A program made the position numbers and the translations under genes. Source: a virus. Taken from it: DNA of 38,485 nt. The DNA lies in the IMG/VR virus record IMGVR_UViG_3300036651_000595, positions 1 through 38,485 of that record. One strand, written 5' to 3'. Of the stretch, positions 7,353 to 14,384 are shown piece by piece; positions within the stretch are counted from its first letter, which is position 1; the number at the start of each line of letters is the position of its first letter. The notes beneath the pieces were generated by a model. It did no database searches. It saw nothing but the letters and a program-made list of their open reading frames with translations, and had not been told where the DNA came from.

Positions 7353-7618
7353 GCCTCATCCTTTCGGTAGCACGGGCAGACGCCGCGTCGATGGTTGCCG
7401 ATGGCGGTGAAGTTGATCTTGATGCCGTGCTTGCCGAGCACGGTCGAGAGCTGCCGCGTGGACCACTTCGGGTTCTCGACGGCGGCCAGGACAGCAGCGC
7501 CGTCACGCTCGGGGAGCTGCTGGGCCTGCTCGATCAGCGCGCAGACCGCTCGGCGGTTGGGGTGCGGGGGTGGGACCGCAAGATCGTCAGCAAGTGTAGA
7601 TGGAGATTGCTTGGGCAA
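7349..7618 (-). CDS. Small putative HTH DNA-binding protein (89 aa)
   Basis: TTG at 7618 is the likely start, with ATGAGGAC just upstream and the previous stop only 7 nt away. The first 20 residues are Pro-rich. Residues 24-45 and 48-80 are helical; NPKWSTRQLSTVLGKHGIKI followed by NFTAIGNHRRGVC reads as a helix-turn-helix with a recognition helix ending in HRR. The C-terminus carries CPCY, so a small metal site is possible. Similar S-x-R-x-L-x-x-x-L...HRRxxCxC proteins occur in phages with no fixed function. Its place between the MuF-like and phosphoesterase genes could fit a packaging or regulatory accessory factor. Confidence 0.65.
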   Translation of the reverse strand: MPKQSPSTLADDLAVPPPHPNRRAVCALIEQAQQLPERDGAAVLAAVENPKWSTRQLSTVLGKHGIKINFTAIGNHRRGVCPCYRKDEA

Positions 7619-7625
7619 CGTGTCC

Positions 7626-8279
7626 TCATTTCTTGAGGCGGTAGGTGGTGTGCTCTCTGTGTAAGCCTACCTGATCGTTGACCATTCCACCGCCGGGGTG
7701 CGGAGGCCCCGCGACACAGTGGCAGTGCGGGTGAACGGAGCCGGGGAAGCCGATCACGGTCCCCTCGGCGGCGTAGAAGTTGTGGCCGTCTGCCTGGTAG
7801 CACTCGGACTCGGAGTTCGAGGTCGGGTCACGATACCAGCCGAGCAGCGGCCCGAAGAGGTCGGTCTGCTGCTGCATCTTGATCGAGGTCGAGAGCCGGT
7901 TGCGCCGGGCCTGCTCGTGGGCCTTGCTGAAGGGCCGCTCCTGCGCCATCGCCTGCCGGAACGTCATGCCGCCCTTCATCGAGGCGTTGATGCGCTTGGA
8001 GGCCGCCACGACGTACGCGGAGCGGAAATACAGCTCGTCGTCCCGGACCTGCCGGACCACACCGGCCGTTCTTGCCCCCTCAGCCTCACGGAGACGCGCG
8101 TTTGGCCGGTGGACGGTTCCTGACCCGGCCAACGCCAGAGCGGTCCTTACGGGCAGGATGGGGAGGCGTAGAACGTGCGCGACGCCGCGAGCCTGAAGGT
8201 TCTCCGGCGCACCGCGCGCCAGGAGGCGGGAGACTTGCCGCGTCAAGGCGTCGTCGGGGACCGGCTCGTGTAGCCTCAC
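7626..8279 (-). CDS. MuF-like head morphogenesis protein (217 aa)
   Basis: I chose the GTG at 8279 because it overlaps the stop of the small Cys-rich gene (GTGA). The visible features are an N-terminal helix (PDDALTRQVSRLLAR), a middle segment DDELYFRSAYVVAASKRINA, GMTFRQAMAQERPFSKAHEQ, and a C-terminal block with YRDPTSNSESECYQADGHNF and PGSVHPHCHCVAGPP. The (P/G)xxHPxCxC ending with an upstream C-x-x-x-x-G-x-x-F/Y is the hallmark of the Mu gpF-like minor head protein family. That role fits its position after the portal gene. It is shorter than typical MuF proteins. Confidence 0.8.
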   Translation of the reverse strand: MRLHEPVPDDALTRQVSRLLARGAPENLQARGVAHVLRLPILPVRTALALAGSGTVHRPNARLREAEGARTAGVVRQVRDDELYFRSAYVVAASKRINASMKGGMTFRQAMAQERPFSKAHEQARRNRLSTSIKMQQQTDLFGPLLGWYRDPTSNSESECYQADGHNFYAAEGTVIGFPGSVHPHCHCVAGPPHPGGGMVNDQVGLHREHTTYRLKK

Positions 8280-8434
8280 GGCTTCTTTTTGCTGTCGAGC
8301 GGGAAGCCGTGCGACTTGGCCGCTACGAGCGCCGACCGGAGGCAGCCGCAACCGTGGCACCCCGAGCAGAGATGGTGCTTCTCGCGTGTGCAACCGGAGC
8401 AGACGCGGGCTTTGTCACAGCACGGCTCTTTCAT
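8276..8434 (-). CDS. Tiny Cys-rich, putative zinc-binding protein (52 aa)
   Basis: This gene fills the gap between portal and MuF with overlaps on both sides: ATGA with the portal stop and GTGA with the next start. The protein has nine cysteines, in CC, CSGC, CSGC and CGC groups, with interleaved His residues (EKHHLCSGC), followed by a basic tail (DSKKKP). The spacing is consistent with one or two zinc knuckles. The tight coupling argues that it is a real gene. I do not recognise a family; it may be a DNA- or protein-binding assembly factor, but that is inference. Confidence 0.7.
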   Translation of the reverse strand: MKEPCCDKARVCSGCTREKHHLCSGCHGCGCLRSALVAAKSHGFPLDSKKKP

Positions 8435-9936
8435 TTCGGCACCGGAGGGTAGTCGGCCTTCGGCGGGGAGTTGTTCGGCCGAGGGTTGCGAAGGCGCTGC
8501 ACGACCTGAAGCGCGGAGTTGGTCGCTCCCGAGATCCCGGCGACGGCCTGCCCCTGCGGGCTCGCGCCAGCGGCGCTCTGCTTCGCGGCCGCCTCGGCAG
8601 ATTGCTTGGCCTGGTCCTGGAACGCCTTGGTGATCTTCTTGGCGTCGAGGCCGAGGTAGTTAGCCACCTGCCCGGCCAGCTCTTCCACGAACTCGGACGG
8701 CACGGTGTCAGGCTGCCCTGGCGCGAAGCGGACGCCGAGAGCGGTCTGAAGCAGCTCGACGGCCGTGCTCTTGTCCTCGTCGTTCAGCGGCTCGAAGCGC
8801 AGGTGCGGCACCGAGGCGCTCGGCCCCTTGTTGGCCCGCACGAGCGGCGCGAACACGTGACGCCGGATCGAGTGAGACAGCTCGTGAGTCTTGCTCTCTT
8901 CGCGCTGCAAGAAAAGGTCGCCCGCGTTCTTGCTGAGCGCGTAGCTCCCTCCGGCCTGCCCCATGTTGCCGGTGCCGCCAGTCAGGTTCACGAACCCGGC
9001 GTTCACGGCGTCGGACGCCGCGTTGTCGAGCCACTGGATCGCGTTCATAAACTGCTCGGCACCCTTGCCGCTCACGTCGAGCGTGGTCACGTCGAGCGAG
9101 TGGCCGCTAGCTCGGCTGCCGGTCTTGCCGACCACGGGTAGCACGCCGCTGCCCTTGAGCTTGGCAATCTGCGCGGCCATCGCGTTCGCGGTGGCGATGT
9201 CCGGGCCGGTAACGAGGGTGCGAGGCAGCGAGACGTTTTCGAGGAACTGGAACCACAGGAAGAGGATCTTCTGCTTGGTTTTCCAGCACCAGTAGGCAAT
9301 CTCCATGTCGCTCGACCCGTTCAGCGGGTCGCGACGCCGGTCGTGGAGATGGACGAACGCGCGCTGAGCCGGGATCTCGATGGGCCAGTGGCCCTGCGCG
9401 ATCTCGGGGCCGACGTAGAACGCCTCCTGCTCGAACCCGGCGAAGTCGCCGTTCTTGGGGTCGCGCCTCATGCGGCACGTGGTCTGCGGACGCCACCCGA
9501 GCTTGTCGTAGACCAGCGCGTCGGCGAAGTCGCCAGTGCCGCGCGTCCAGACCTTCTCAAAGAAGGCGCGCTTGTAGCTGATCGCGGACGTGCTCAGCTC
9601 GACAATCTCTTCGAGCGAGGTCTTGCATCCGCCGTTCAGGTGGTCGAGCTTCCAGAACTCCTTGAGCCACTCGCACTCGCCGGAGTCGCCATCGGCGGGC
9701 ACGATGTCGCGCTCGGCCGCGAGGATCGGCTGCACGAGGACGTTCTCAAGCTGCCGGGCTCGGTAGTCGCGCGCCAACATCTCGTAGATGTCGCGGGCTT
9801 CCCAATCCCCGTAGTCGAACACCTTGCCGTCGCGCCAGCCGAAGAGCAGCCGGTCGAACCACCCGAACTCGGAACCCTCTTCTTTGTCCAGCGGCACGCT
9901 GAAGCTGTCGCCTTCCGCAAGCAGTTGAACCGTCAC
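8431..9936 (-). CDS. Portal protein, DUF935 / Mu gp29-like (501 aa)
   Basis: GTG at 9936 overlaps the terminase stop. Landmarks are: MLARDYRARQLENVLVQPIL (about 50-70), a mid region with SYKRAFFEKVWTRG, HLHDRRRDPLNGSSDMEIAYW (about 205) that aligns with the DUF935 'dP.G.g.......' stretch, FLENVSLPRTLVTGP, and a long helical region through LQREESKTHELSHSIRRHVF. The last ~60 residues are Ala/Gln-rich and probably disordered. Portal proteins form the dodecameric DNA-entry vertex and bind the terminase. Placement directly after terL and before MuF is the standard order. The family call rests on pattern and synteny, not on a search. Confidence 0.85.
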   Translation of the reverse strand: MTVQLLAEGDSFSVPLDKEEGSEFGWFDRLLFGWRDGKVFDYGDWEARDIYEMLARDYRARQLENVLVQPILAAERDIVPADGDSGECEWLKEFWKLDHLNGGCKTSLEEIVELSTSAISYKRAFFEKVWTRGTGDFADALVYDKLGWRPQTTCRMRRDPKNGDFAGFEQEAFYVGPEIAQGHWPIEIPAQRAFVHLHDRRRDPLNGSSDMEIAYWCWKTKQKILFLWFQFLENVSLPRTLVTGPDIATANAMAAQIAKLKGSGVLPVVGKTGSRASGHSLDVTTLDVSGKGAEQFMNAIQWLDNAASDAVNAGFVNLTGGTGNMGQAGGSYALSKNAGDLFLQREESKTHELSHSIRRHVFAPLVRANKGPSASVPHLRFEPLNDEDKSTAVELLQTALGVRFAPGQPDTVPSEFVEELAGQVANYLGLDAKKITKAFQDQAKQSAEAAAKQSAAGASPQGQAVAGISGATNSALQVVQRLRNPRPNNSPPKADYPPVPK

Positions 9937-11705
9937 AAGTCACTCCAATCGGGCATGTCGCGCGAACCCCACCCTCGACCTTGGATTCCCGGCCCCACAT
10001 TCATGTCGTCCTCGACAAACGGCAGGTATCCCTCGCTGTACACAGCGTACTCGGCGTGCTTTGCGGGCTGGAACTCCTGGACCTTCGGCATCTCCCCGCC
10101 GCCGTCAGCCCAGAACGCCTGAATCACAGCGTCGGCGCTGTCCGTCGAGCGGCCGATCCGCTTCTTGATCTCTTCCTTGCTCTCGACCACGAGGATGCCG
10201 CCGATGTGGAAGCGGAAGTGCGGCGCGCACAGTTCGGCCTTCAGCATCTCGTCGTCCGGGATCGCCACCACGGAGCCCCGCGAGGGGTCGAGCAGCTCGC
10301 GCATACGCCACCACGCCGCCGAGCGGTCGTTGCGGAACTTGAACTCGCCGGTCGCGTCCACGCCGCCGGACTGCGCCGAGGCGGTGAACGGCATGGGGGT
10401 GCCGACGATCATCCCCTCGCGCTTGTACCGGCGCAGGAGGTCGAACACGCCACCGCCGACGCCTACCACGTCCACCACGGCAATCGAGCCGGGCTCGTGC
10501 AGGTGCGCGGCGGCCGTGTCGGCGGTCTCCGTCGTGTCAGCCTGCCGGTAGCGCCGGATCTCGGTGCAGAGCGAGCCGTAGCGGATCGCGATGGCCGTCT
10601 CGTCCTCGCCGCCACGCGCCACGTCCACGCCGATCACCTTGCGGCCGGATTCCGGCGCGCGGAGGCTCGGCGCGACCTCGGTCGGGTACTTGTCGCCGTC
10701 CATGAGATCGTGCCAGCGGTTGATCGCCAGCTCGATCCACCCGAGCGGGATGACGCCGCCGGAGCCGCTGTCCGGGAACACGCCGCGCACCTTGGCCTGA
10801 AAGATCGGGCTCGACGCACAGCGGCGGGAGACCAGCTCGCGGAGCTGGTCCGGCGGGAACACGAGCTGCGCGTCCTCGGGGACGCCTCCCCACCGCTTGA
10901 TGCGTTCCTCGATCCACAGCTCGGAGATCAGCAGCGGCCGGATGTCCTCGGGGATCGCCTCGGTGGCGAACGGGATGCCCTCGACCTCCATAAGGGTCTT
11001 GAGCAGCGGGAACTTGGGGTTCTCGGGGTCGGGGCCGACCACGCGGTCGTAGGTGAGGTTCGGTGAGCGGAGGCCGTCCAGGTGGATCACGTTCCAGCCG
11101 GAGCCGGGCTTGCACACGACGCCGCCGAAGTGGGAGCCGGGGTCGTCCGGGTTCCCGATGGCGAGCACGCGAGCGTACTCGTTGGTGGCGAGCGCGTCCA
11201 CGGCGTCGAACAAATGCTTGGCGATGCCGCACGCCTCATCCAAGATCACGAGGACGTACCGCTCGTGGATTCCCTGGAAGGCGCTTTCCTCGTAGTCGGC
11301 GGGCTTGCGGCCATATCCGACGAGGATGTCGCCGATGAACCACTGCGGGTATCCGGCGCGGTTGATCCGGCCCTTGGTCTCGGTCTTGAGCTTCATCTTG
11401 CCGACCTCGCGCCAGAGAATCGCGGAGACCTGCGCGGCGGTCGGTGCCGTGGTGACGACGAACGCGGTGCCCGGCGGGTGCGAGTCGATCCACCACGTCA
11501 CGAGGTTCGCGGCGACCTTGGATTTGCCCATATCGTGCGCGGAGTGGACGGCGGTGTAGCGATGCTCGACCACTGATTGCATGATCTCGCGTTGCGCGGC
11601 ATACATGTACTCGCCGCCTCGATCAGCGCACCACGCCACCGGGTCAGTGCTGTAGTCAGTCGGCGTATCCCAAAGATCCGCGAGCTGCTGCCCCATGCTG
11701 GTCAC
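9933..11705 (-). CDS. terL: Terminase large subunit (590 aa)
   Basis: The ATPase domain has a Walker A-like SAHDMGKSK (55-63), Walker B VLVILDEACG (151-160, Asp-Glu pair) and a coupling motif AIGNPDDPG (about 192-200). The RNase H-like nuclease domain begins VIGVDVARGGEDET (first acidic residue D371). It continues with VVDVVGVGGGVFD (about 440) and ends with a DSADAVIQAFWADG segment carrying the last acidic residue. The protein translocates and cuts DNA at the portal. The start is either GTG 11705 or the in-frame ATG 11696; neither has a good Shine-Dalgarno. The gene begins about 25 nt after an intrinsic terminator, so its expression probably depends on read-through or on signals in the structured gap upstream. 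Confidence 0.95.
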   Translation of the reverse strand: MTSMGQQLADLWDTPTDYSTDPVAWCADRGGEYMYAAQREIMQSVVEHRYTAVHSAHDMGKSKVAANLVTWWIDSHPPGTAFVVTTAPTAAQVSAILWREVGKMKLKTETKGRINRAGYPQWFIGDILVGYGRKPADYEESAFQGIHERYVLVILDEACGIAKHLFDAVDALATNEYARVLAIGNPDDPGSHFGGVVCKPGSGWNVIHLDGLRSPNLTYDRVVGPDPENPKFPLLKTLMEVEGIPFATEAIPEDIRPLLISELWIEERIKRWGGVPEDAQLVFPPDQLRELVSRRCASSPIFQAKVRGVFPDSGSGGVIPLGWIELAINRWHDLMDGDKYPTEVAPSLRAPESGRKVIGVDVARGGEDETAIAIRYGSLCTEIRRYRQADTTETADTAAAHLHEPGSIAVVDVVGVGGGVFDLLRRYKREGMIVGTPMPFTASAQSGGVDATGEFKFRNDRSAAWWRMRELLDPSRGSVVAIPDDEMLKAELCAPHFRFHIGGILVVESKEEIKKRIGRSTDSADAVIQAFWADGGGEMPKVQEFQPAKHAEYAVYSEGYLPFVEDDMNVGPGIQGRGWGSRDMPDWSDL

Positions 11706-11730
11706 GCGATCAGTTTACGGGCAAAGCAAA

Positions 11731-11764
11731 AGGCCCGGTGAGGGCTTCTAATCCCACCGGGCCT
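11731..11764 (-). terminator. Intrinsic terminator upstream of terL
   Basis: On the minus strand a 10-bp perfect stem, AGGCCCGGTG/CACCGGGCCT (11755-11764 with 11731-11740), encloses a 14-nt loop. It is followed directly by TTTGCTTTGC. The T-rich tail is only on the minus side, so it terminates leftward RNA just before the terminase gene. Confidence 0.75.
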
Positions 11765-11930
11765 GCACAGGCTTTGAGTGTGGCGGCCTCGGCCGCGTAG
11801 TGCCTTTGTGCGCCGAGAGTCCTGGCGAGGCGGTTAAGCTCTGTCCCGGTCGCTCGCAGCTCCCCTCAAGGGCTCTGCGATAGCTTACCGGCGGCTTGGT
11901 GGCCTCCGTGGCTCTCACTACAGATTATGC
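11765..11930 (-). ncRNA. Candidate structured small RNA or packaging-site element
   Basis: This stretch has no credible ORF and lies between a strong 10-bp hairpin (11931-11962) and the terminator at 11731-11764. It contains nested pairings. A 9-bp stem with one bulge joins 11831-11840 to 11882-11890 and encloses a 6-bp stem, TCGCAG/CTGCGA (11854-11859 with 11875-11880), capped by a CCC/GGG mini-stem. A second 6-bp stem joins 11788-11793 (CTCGGC) to 11812-11817 (GCCGAG). No T-arm or anticodon pattern supports a tRNA. It may be a processed RNA, a terL leader or a DNA packaging site; the sequence cannot decide which. Confidence 0.35.
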
Positions 11931-11962
11931 CCCGCCGGAGCGGCGCTAACCACTCCGGCGGG
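11931..11962 (-). terminator. Strong hairpin after the 104-aa gene
   Basis: CCCGCCGGAG (11931-11940) pairs with CTCCGGCGGG (11953-11962) around a 12-nt loop. It lies 11 nt beyond the stop of the 104-aa gene. A second short palindrome, CCCGGT-CAC-ACCGGG (11969-11983), overlaps that stop codon. No U-tract follows, so termination may be inefficient. Confidence 0.5.
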
Positions 11963-11973
11963 TGTGATCCCGG

Positions 11974-12288
11974 TCACACCGGGAGGACGTACCCCTTCCC
12001 GAGCAGCTTGGCCTCGCGCTGGTAGAAGTGGCGGCCCTGAGCGCGCGGGTCGCGCTTGGCCTCGACGCGCTTGCTCGGGGGCACGTGGTCGGCGCGGGCC
12101 TCGGTCGCTCCCTTGAGCCACGCCGCGCGGCGGCCGTTCTCTCCCTTGCGGTCGGCCTCCTTGGTGCCCGGCTCGGTGTACTCGAACGGGCACGCCTCGG
12201 TGATCTTCTTTTCGGACGGCTTGCGGGCCTCGCCGAGCACGAACGCTCGACCGGCGAGGAACGCGAGCTGCCGGGTGGTGATCTTCAT
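11974..12288 (-). CDS. Unknown basic protein (104 aa)
   Basis: ATG at 12288 overlaps the SprT-like stop (ATGA). The protein starts MKITTRQLAFLAGRAFVLGE and is rich in Lys, Arg and Glu throughout, with a C-terminal ...QREAKLLGKGYVLPV. The first 20 residues form an amphipathic helix; the rest is probably helical or disordered. I do not recognise a family. As the last gene of the block that starts at the promoter near 13.37 kb, it is coexpressed with the SprT-like and DUF6011 proteins. The high charge would fit nucleic-acid binding, but no motif confirms it. Confidence 0.7.
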   Translation of the reverse strand: MKITTRQLAFLAGRAFVLGEARKPSEKKITEACPFEYTEPGTKEADRKGENGRRAAWLKGATEARADHVPPSKRVEAKRDPRAQGRHFYQREAKLLGKGYVLPV

Positions 12289-12890
12289 TCTGGATCTTGC
12301 TCCTTCTCTTCGATGGTGAGCGAGAGACCGGCGGCCTCGCACTCGGGGTTGGGGCAGAACGGGGTGGCGACTTCGAGCCACTTGCGGGTGGTGCGGACGG
12401 TGTAGCCACAGTCGTCGCACGAGCACTTGACCATCCGCGTGCCCTGCTTCTTGGTCATGCGGTAGCCGGGCTGAAGGCCCTTGTGCGGGTATGGGCCGAG
12501 ATCCGACGCCACCGAGCACAGCACCTTCCACAGCTCGGAGCCGCGCTTGACCTCGCTGGTCGTCGGCTTCCCGTCGAACCCGAGCGCGCGCCACGCCTTA
12601 ACGAAGGCTCCCTTGTGGCCGCTCTCACAGTCATCGCAAGCGTGGATCAGCTCGTGGAGCAGGGTCGCGAGCACCTTGGTCGGCGCGGTCAACGTCGGCG
12701 AGATGAACACCTGCGTCACCCCCTTGCCGCACGAGCGGACGTAGCACTGTCCGATCACGACGCCGTTGCGGTCGTTGCGCGGGAAGCCGACCGAGACCTG
12801 CACCTTCCCAGCTCCGGGCAGCTCGGTCTTGTCGGCGATGAGCGCCAGCAGCCTCTCGGCTGCCAGCGTCAACCACTCTTCGCGTGTCAT
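12285..12890 (-). CDS. SprT-like zinc metalloprotease domain protein (201 aa)
   Basis: ATG at 12890, 2 nt after the previous stop. The catalytic signature LLHELIHACDD places HExxH at H79-E80-H83. It is followed by GHKGAFVKAWRALGF, where the third zinc ligand His is expected in SprT/Spartan domains. The C-terminal part has CSCDDCGYTV and TPFCPNPEC, a four-cysteine zinc ribbon as in SprT-like proteins. Cellular SprT/Spartan proteins cleave DNA-protein crosslinks. In phages the family is widespread but its role is undefined; it could clear proteins from DNA or process a host factor. It sits with a DUF6011 zinc protein in a small operon. Confidence 0.88.
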   Translation of the reverse strand: MTREEWLTLAAERLLALIADKTELPGAGKVQVSVGFPRNDRNGVVIGQCYVRSCGKGVTQVFISPTLTAPTKVLATLLHELIHACDDCESGHKGAFVKAWRALGFDGKPTTSEVKRGSELWKVLCSVASDLGPYPHKGLQPGYRMTKKQGTRMVKCSCDDCGYTVRTTRKWLEVATPFCPNPECEAAGLSLTIEEKEQDPE

Positions 12891-12892
12891 GG

Positions 12893-13321
12893 TCAGAGCC
12901 TCCCTGCACAGATGGGGCCGATCCCGGCCTCGATGCTGTCCGGGTTGGTGAGGGTCCGGCCGCACACGCAGCAGGCTCCGAAGCAGCGGCCGAACTCGGC
13001 GGCCTCGGTCAGTGTGATCCGGTCCTCGGCGTAGAGCTTGCGGATGGTGCCCTTGCTGTACTCGAAGCTCACGCCGCTCGGGTCCACGACGATCAGCTCG
13101 GCGTAGAGGTAGCCCGACCGGCCCTCGCGGACCCGGTAGAAGTCCCCCTCGTGCTTGTAGACGCCGATCTCGGAGACCGGGTGGAGCGCGCGGGTGGCGA
13201 CGATTGAGTCCCAGCTCGGGGCTCCAACGGCGTCGAGGTAGTTGTCAGCGCCGGGGGTGTGGCCGCAAGCCTTGACGTGCGGGATGTCCACGTCGGCGGC
13301 CTTGCAGTGTCCGCAAATCAT
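12893..13321 (-). CDS. DUF6011-type zinc protein (142 aa)
   Basis: ATG at 13321 with AAGGAG about 8 nt upstream, the first gene after the promoter at 13356-13384. The N-terminus MICGHCK with a nearby ACGH could form one zinc site. The C-terminal 32 residues, with CFGACCVCGRTL, a Ser, and GIGPICAGRL, match the DUF6011 pattern CxxCGRxL...S...GIGPxC common in phage and actinobacterial proteins. The middle (YKHEGDFYRVREGRSGYLYA) is beta-rich. Function is unknown; the domain is often attached to DNA-associated proteins. It is the promoter-proximal member of a three-gene unit with the SprT-like gene. Confidence 0.82.
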   Translation of the reverse strand: MICGHCKAADVDIPHVKACGHTPGADNYLDAVGAPSWDSIVATRALHPVSEIGVYKHEGDFYRVREGRSGYLYAELIVVDPSGVSFEYSKGTIRKLYAEDRITLTEAAEFGRCFGACCVCGRTLTNPDSIEAGIGPICAGRL

Positions 13322-13355
13322 GGTGTGTGACTCCTTGGTGGTAGGTGGTGTGACC

Positions 13356-13384
13356 AAGGTATGCCCGTTTACACGGGCTGTCAA
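13356..13384 (-). promoter_or_regulatory. Sigma70-type promoter with palindromic operator in the spacer
   Basis: On the minus strand TTGACA (13384-13379) is followed by exactly 17 nt and TACCTT (13361-13356). The spacer is almost wholly the palindrome GCCCGT-GTAA-ACGGGC (13378-13363), so a bound repressor would block polymerase. Its core CGTGTAAACG recurs elsewhere in the window. The TGA inside TTGACA is also the stop codon of the upstream 68-aa gene. Confidence 0.75.
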
Positions 13385-13587
13385 CCCGTGGAGAGGGCCA
13401 GATATTGAGCGCCGATCTTGACGAGGCCCACCCGGTCGTTCACGGCCGGGGTGTAGTACTTCGGCACCTTGACCTTGATCGCCGTGGCGCTGCCGTCGAT
13501 CTGGCACAGCACGTTCGGCGTGATCGCCGTGATGGTGCCGGGGATCAGCTCGAAGGGGTTGCCGCGCTTGCGGCCCAGCAAGATCAC
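13381..13587 (-). CDS. Small beta-barrel-like protein (68 aa)
   Basis: GTG at 13587 overlaps the upstream TGA (GTGA). The sequence is almost all beta: FELIPGTITAITPNVLCQID, then GSATAIKVKVPKYYTPAVND and RVGLVKIGAQYLALSTG. The G-T-I-T-x-I...V-x-x-D-G-S...Y-x-P-x-V-x-D-R-V pattern resembles small OB- or SH3-like domains found near head-completion or baseplate genes of actinophages. I cannot name the family with confidence. It follows the putative small terminase, so an assembly or packaging role is plausible. Its stop codon lies inside the -35 box of the next promoter. Confidence 0.7.
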   Translation of the reverse strand: MILLGRKRGNPFELIPGTITAITPNVLCQIDGSATAIKVKVPKYYTPAVNDRVGLVKIGAQYLALSTG

Positions 13588-14381
13588 TTGTTGTCCCTTG
13601 GGTTGCCGCGCTTGCGTGCCTCGGTCTCGGCCTCGCGCACGAGGCTATGGCCGGTGGACACGATGTCCTTCGCCGTGGCGACCACCTTGGCCGAATCGCT
13701 CCCGGCCACGGGCAGCGCGAGCATCTCTTCTCGCACCGTCCGGCGCAGCTCGGGGTCGTGAACGTCGTGGCCGAGCTTGGTCAGGATGGCGACGACGACG
13801 CCGTTCAGCGCGTCCACCTTCTGCGCCTCGATTTCGAGCTTCCGCACGTCGAGTTTCGCACCGATCCAGATTTTGATGAGTTCGACCAGATGCTTCCGCT
13901 CGCGAAGCTGCATCTCGTAGAACACGTTGGCCTGCGCCTTGCTCGTGATGTCCGTGCCGGGGAACTCGCCGGACCCGACGCGCTTCTCTTCGGCCTTGCC
14001 CCACCCGAGCTGCTCGGGGTCGAGTTCGAGGATCATCTCGTCCAGGTAGCGGATCTTGGCGATGGTGCGCCGGAACTCAAGCTCGAACGCCGCGATGGGG
14101 TTGGCCTCGATGTCGTCGCCGGGGATCGGCGTGACGAACTTGAGCAGCCGGGCCACGGCCTTTGTCCGGTTGCGCTTGTCCACGGCGGCCGGGCTCGCGC
14201 CGCCATGCCGCGCGCAGACGCGCAGACCGATGCACCGGGGCTTGCGGCACCGGAGCGGCACCCCGGCCTCGTTCGAGCGGGTCTTGGAGCGCGCCACACA
14301 GCGCGCTTCCTCCGGGAACGGGGCCTCGAAGCCATCGGAGTGTGTGAAGGGGCCGTCAGGGTAGGCAGGTGACCAAGGCAC
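13584..14381 (-). CDS. Putative terminase small subunit (265 aa)
   Basis: GTG at 14381, 3 nt after the lysin stop. The N-terminal third contains a Cys/His cluster (EEARCVARSK, RCRKPRCIGLRVCARHGG) leading into GGASPAAVDKRNRTKAVARL. This C-x(n)-C...HGGxxPxxxxxR signature is frequent in actinophage proteins annotated as small terminase or packaging-associated. The rest is a long helical region (about 95-260), including FRRTIAKIRYLDEMILELD and RERKHLVELIKIWIGA, compatible with an oligomerising coiled coil. It lies upstream of terL but is separated from it by five genes and a structured gap, which is unusual for a small terminase. An HNH-like or regulatory protein is an alternative. Confidence 0.6.
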   Translation of the reverse strand: MPWSPAYPDGPFTHSDGFEAPFPEEARCVARSKTRSNEAGVPLRCRKPRCIGLRVCARHGGASPAAVDKRNRTKAVARLLKFVTPIPGDDIEANPIAAFELEFRRTIAKIRYLDEMILELDPEQLGWGKAEEKRVGSGEFPGTDITSKAQANVFYEMQLRERKHLVELIKIWIGAKLDVRKLEIEAQKVDALNGVVVAILTKLGHDVHDPELRRTVREEMLALPVAGSDSAKVVATAKDIVSTGHSLVREAETEARKRGNPRDNK

Positions 14382-14384
14382 AGC

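Noticed and set aside
11765-11930. tRNA or tmRNA gene
   Set aside because: No T-arm (GGTTCRANYCC), no anticodon arm and no CCA end on either strand.
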